From Flavobacterium sp. (lineage in GTDB: Bacteria; Bacteroidota; Bacteroidia; Chitinophagales; Chitinophagaceae), in contig JASGCX010000042.1 in assembly GCA_030053925.1 (NCBI GenBank), forward strand, positions 1 through 35,108: a stretch of 35,108 nucleotides of DNA, written 5' to 3'. A program made the translations under genes and the position numbers. A model generated the notes under the pieces. That model was not told where the DNA came from. It saw only the letters and a program-made list of their open reading frames with translations, and made no database searches. Positions 34,600 through 35,108 of this stretch are shown in pieces. The stretch's first letter is position 1. Each line of letters begins with the position of its first letter.

Positions 34600-34890
34600 C
34601 TATGCTGATTGGCTATTACTTAGTAGTGTCATTAATACATACCCCTCAATATGTCTTTTCAAAATATCGAATTTGGCTTCTACAACTTTGTGTAGTTCCA
34701 AAATATCGCCTTTTGGTGGTTCGGCATATTCTACATTTCGCACCAAATAAGTATCATTAAAATCTACATTCGCTTGTTTAAGTACACCACCCCAATTGGT
34801 TAAATTTAGTAATGCCAAAGCCGTTTTTACTATATCATCAGTTTCAAATTCGTCTGCAAGTTTGTTGAGCGTTATTGTTTCTGTTACCAA
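34600..34890 (-). CDS. hypothetical protein, possibly 5'-incomplete
   Basis: Up to 96 residues, acidic and mainly helical (LADEFETDDIVKTALALLNLTNWGGVLKQ), with a C-terminal part (PKGDILELHKVVEAKFDILKRHIEGYVLMTLLS). I do not recognise the family. No ATG opens this frame: the first usable start is TTG at 34890, and the frame stays open about 23 codons further to a TAG with no ATG or GTG. It is either a TTG-started gene or an eroded one. It sits 55 bp upstream of the aspartyl-protease-like gene. Confidence 0.5.
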   Translation of the reverse strand: MVTETITLNKLADEFETDDIVKTALALLNLTNWGGVLKQANVDFNDTYLVRNVEYAEPPKGDILELHKVVEAKFDILKRHIEGYVLMTLLSNSQSA

Positions 34891-35070
34891 ACTTTGCCTT
34901 GCGATATTACCGCCATTAATTGATAGTTTGTTACACCTGACTTTCGTCTATTTTTGAGTTGTGCGGCTCCATTTAACAACCGCAATAACGTAAAAACGGC
35001 TTTTGGTAAACTAACTAATAATCTAAGGTTTACTACTAACTTCGCAACTTAACAGGTCTATTTTAAAAAG

Positions 35071-35108
35071 ATGATAAAATCAATAATACTAAAAAACTTT
35101 ATGGGGTA
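35071..35108 (+). CDS. start of a gene cut by the window edge, probably an AAA/RecF-like ATPase
   Basis: Only 12 complete codons are visible, MIKSIILKNFMG, at the right edge. The pattern M-I-x-S-I-x-L-x-N-F is the typical first strand of SMC/RecF-like and AAA-family ATPases of bacterial defence and repair systems. With no P-loop in view this is a resemblance only. The 180 bp upstream hold no other gene. Confidence 0.4.
   Translation, partial: MIKSIILKNFMG

Overview
The window looks like a chromosomal stretch of a Bacteroidota bacterium, most plausibly a Chitinophagaceae-like member (the family is an inference). Support: AT-rich DNA, several TAnnTTTG-type -7 promoter boxes, outer-membrane receptors with a carboxypeptidase-regulatory-like N-terminal domain, a GLPGLI-family protein, a PafA-type phosphatase, a fused ribBA, and weak or absent Shine-Dalgarno sequences.

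Layout. 1-1930: an 8-bp tandem repeat, then a PafA-like alkaline phosphatase closed by a strong terminator. 1947-4866: an accessory patch made of the 3' piece of an unrecognised gene, an AT-rich cytosine-5 DNA methyltransferase, and a decayed partner endonuclease (one frameshift plus one in-frame stop). 4888-8229: an Oar-like TonB-dependent receptor. 8591-16603: mostly housekeeping genes (ribBA, a Uma2-family nuclease, lepA, a small membrane protein, a polysaccharide flippase, a KirBac potassium channel, a DEAD-box helicase with a DEVD motif II). 16604-18326: small accessory genes (a PIN-toxin/antitoxin pair framed by two matching hairpins, and a TM2/DUF2752 overlapping pair). 18409-33465: a carbohydrate-storage island. 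33680-35108: DUF1801, an aspartyl-protease-like protein, a hypothetical protein, and the first codons of a probable AAA ATPase.

The carbohydrate island forms a coherent pathway. On the minus strand are glgB (branching), a secreted SusA/cyclomaltodextrinase-like GH13 enzyme, an SLC45-like MFS transporter (probably maltose or maltodextrin), glgC (ADP-glucose synthesis) and glgA (glycogen synthase). Divergently on the plus strand lie an FHS-type sugar MFS transporter and a ROK sugar kinase. Together they could take up and phosphorylate sugar and store it as glycogen. No glycogen phosphorylase, debranching enzyme or 4-alpha-glucanotransferase is visible. An outer-membrane barrel/GLPGLI pair sits on the opposite strand between glgB and the amylase, and an antitoxin-like small gene without a toxin sits directly behind glgC.

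The least ordinary signals are the decaying restriction-modification locus, the hairpin pair around the toxin-antitoxin module with a compensated stem change, the orphan antitoxin-like gene in the glgC transcript, a two-turn-spaced direct repeat upstream of the DUF1801 gene, and several degenerate intergenic repeat families lying just past gene ends. I found no CRISPR array, rRNA, tRNA or complete insertion sequence.
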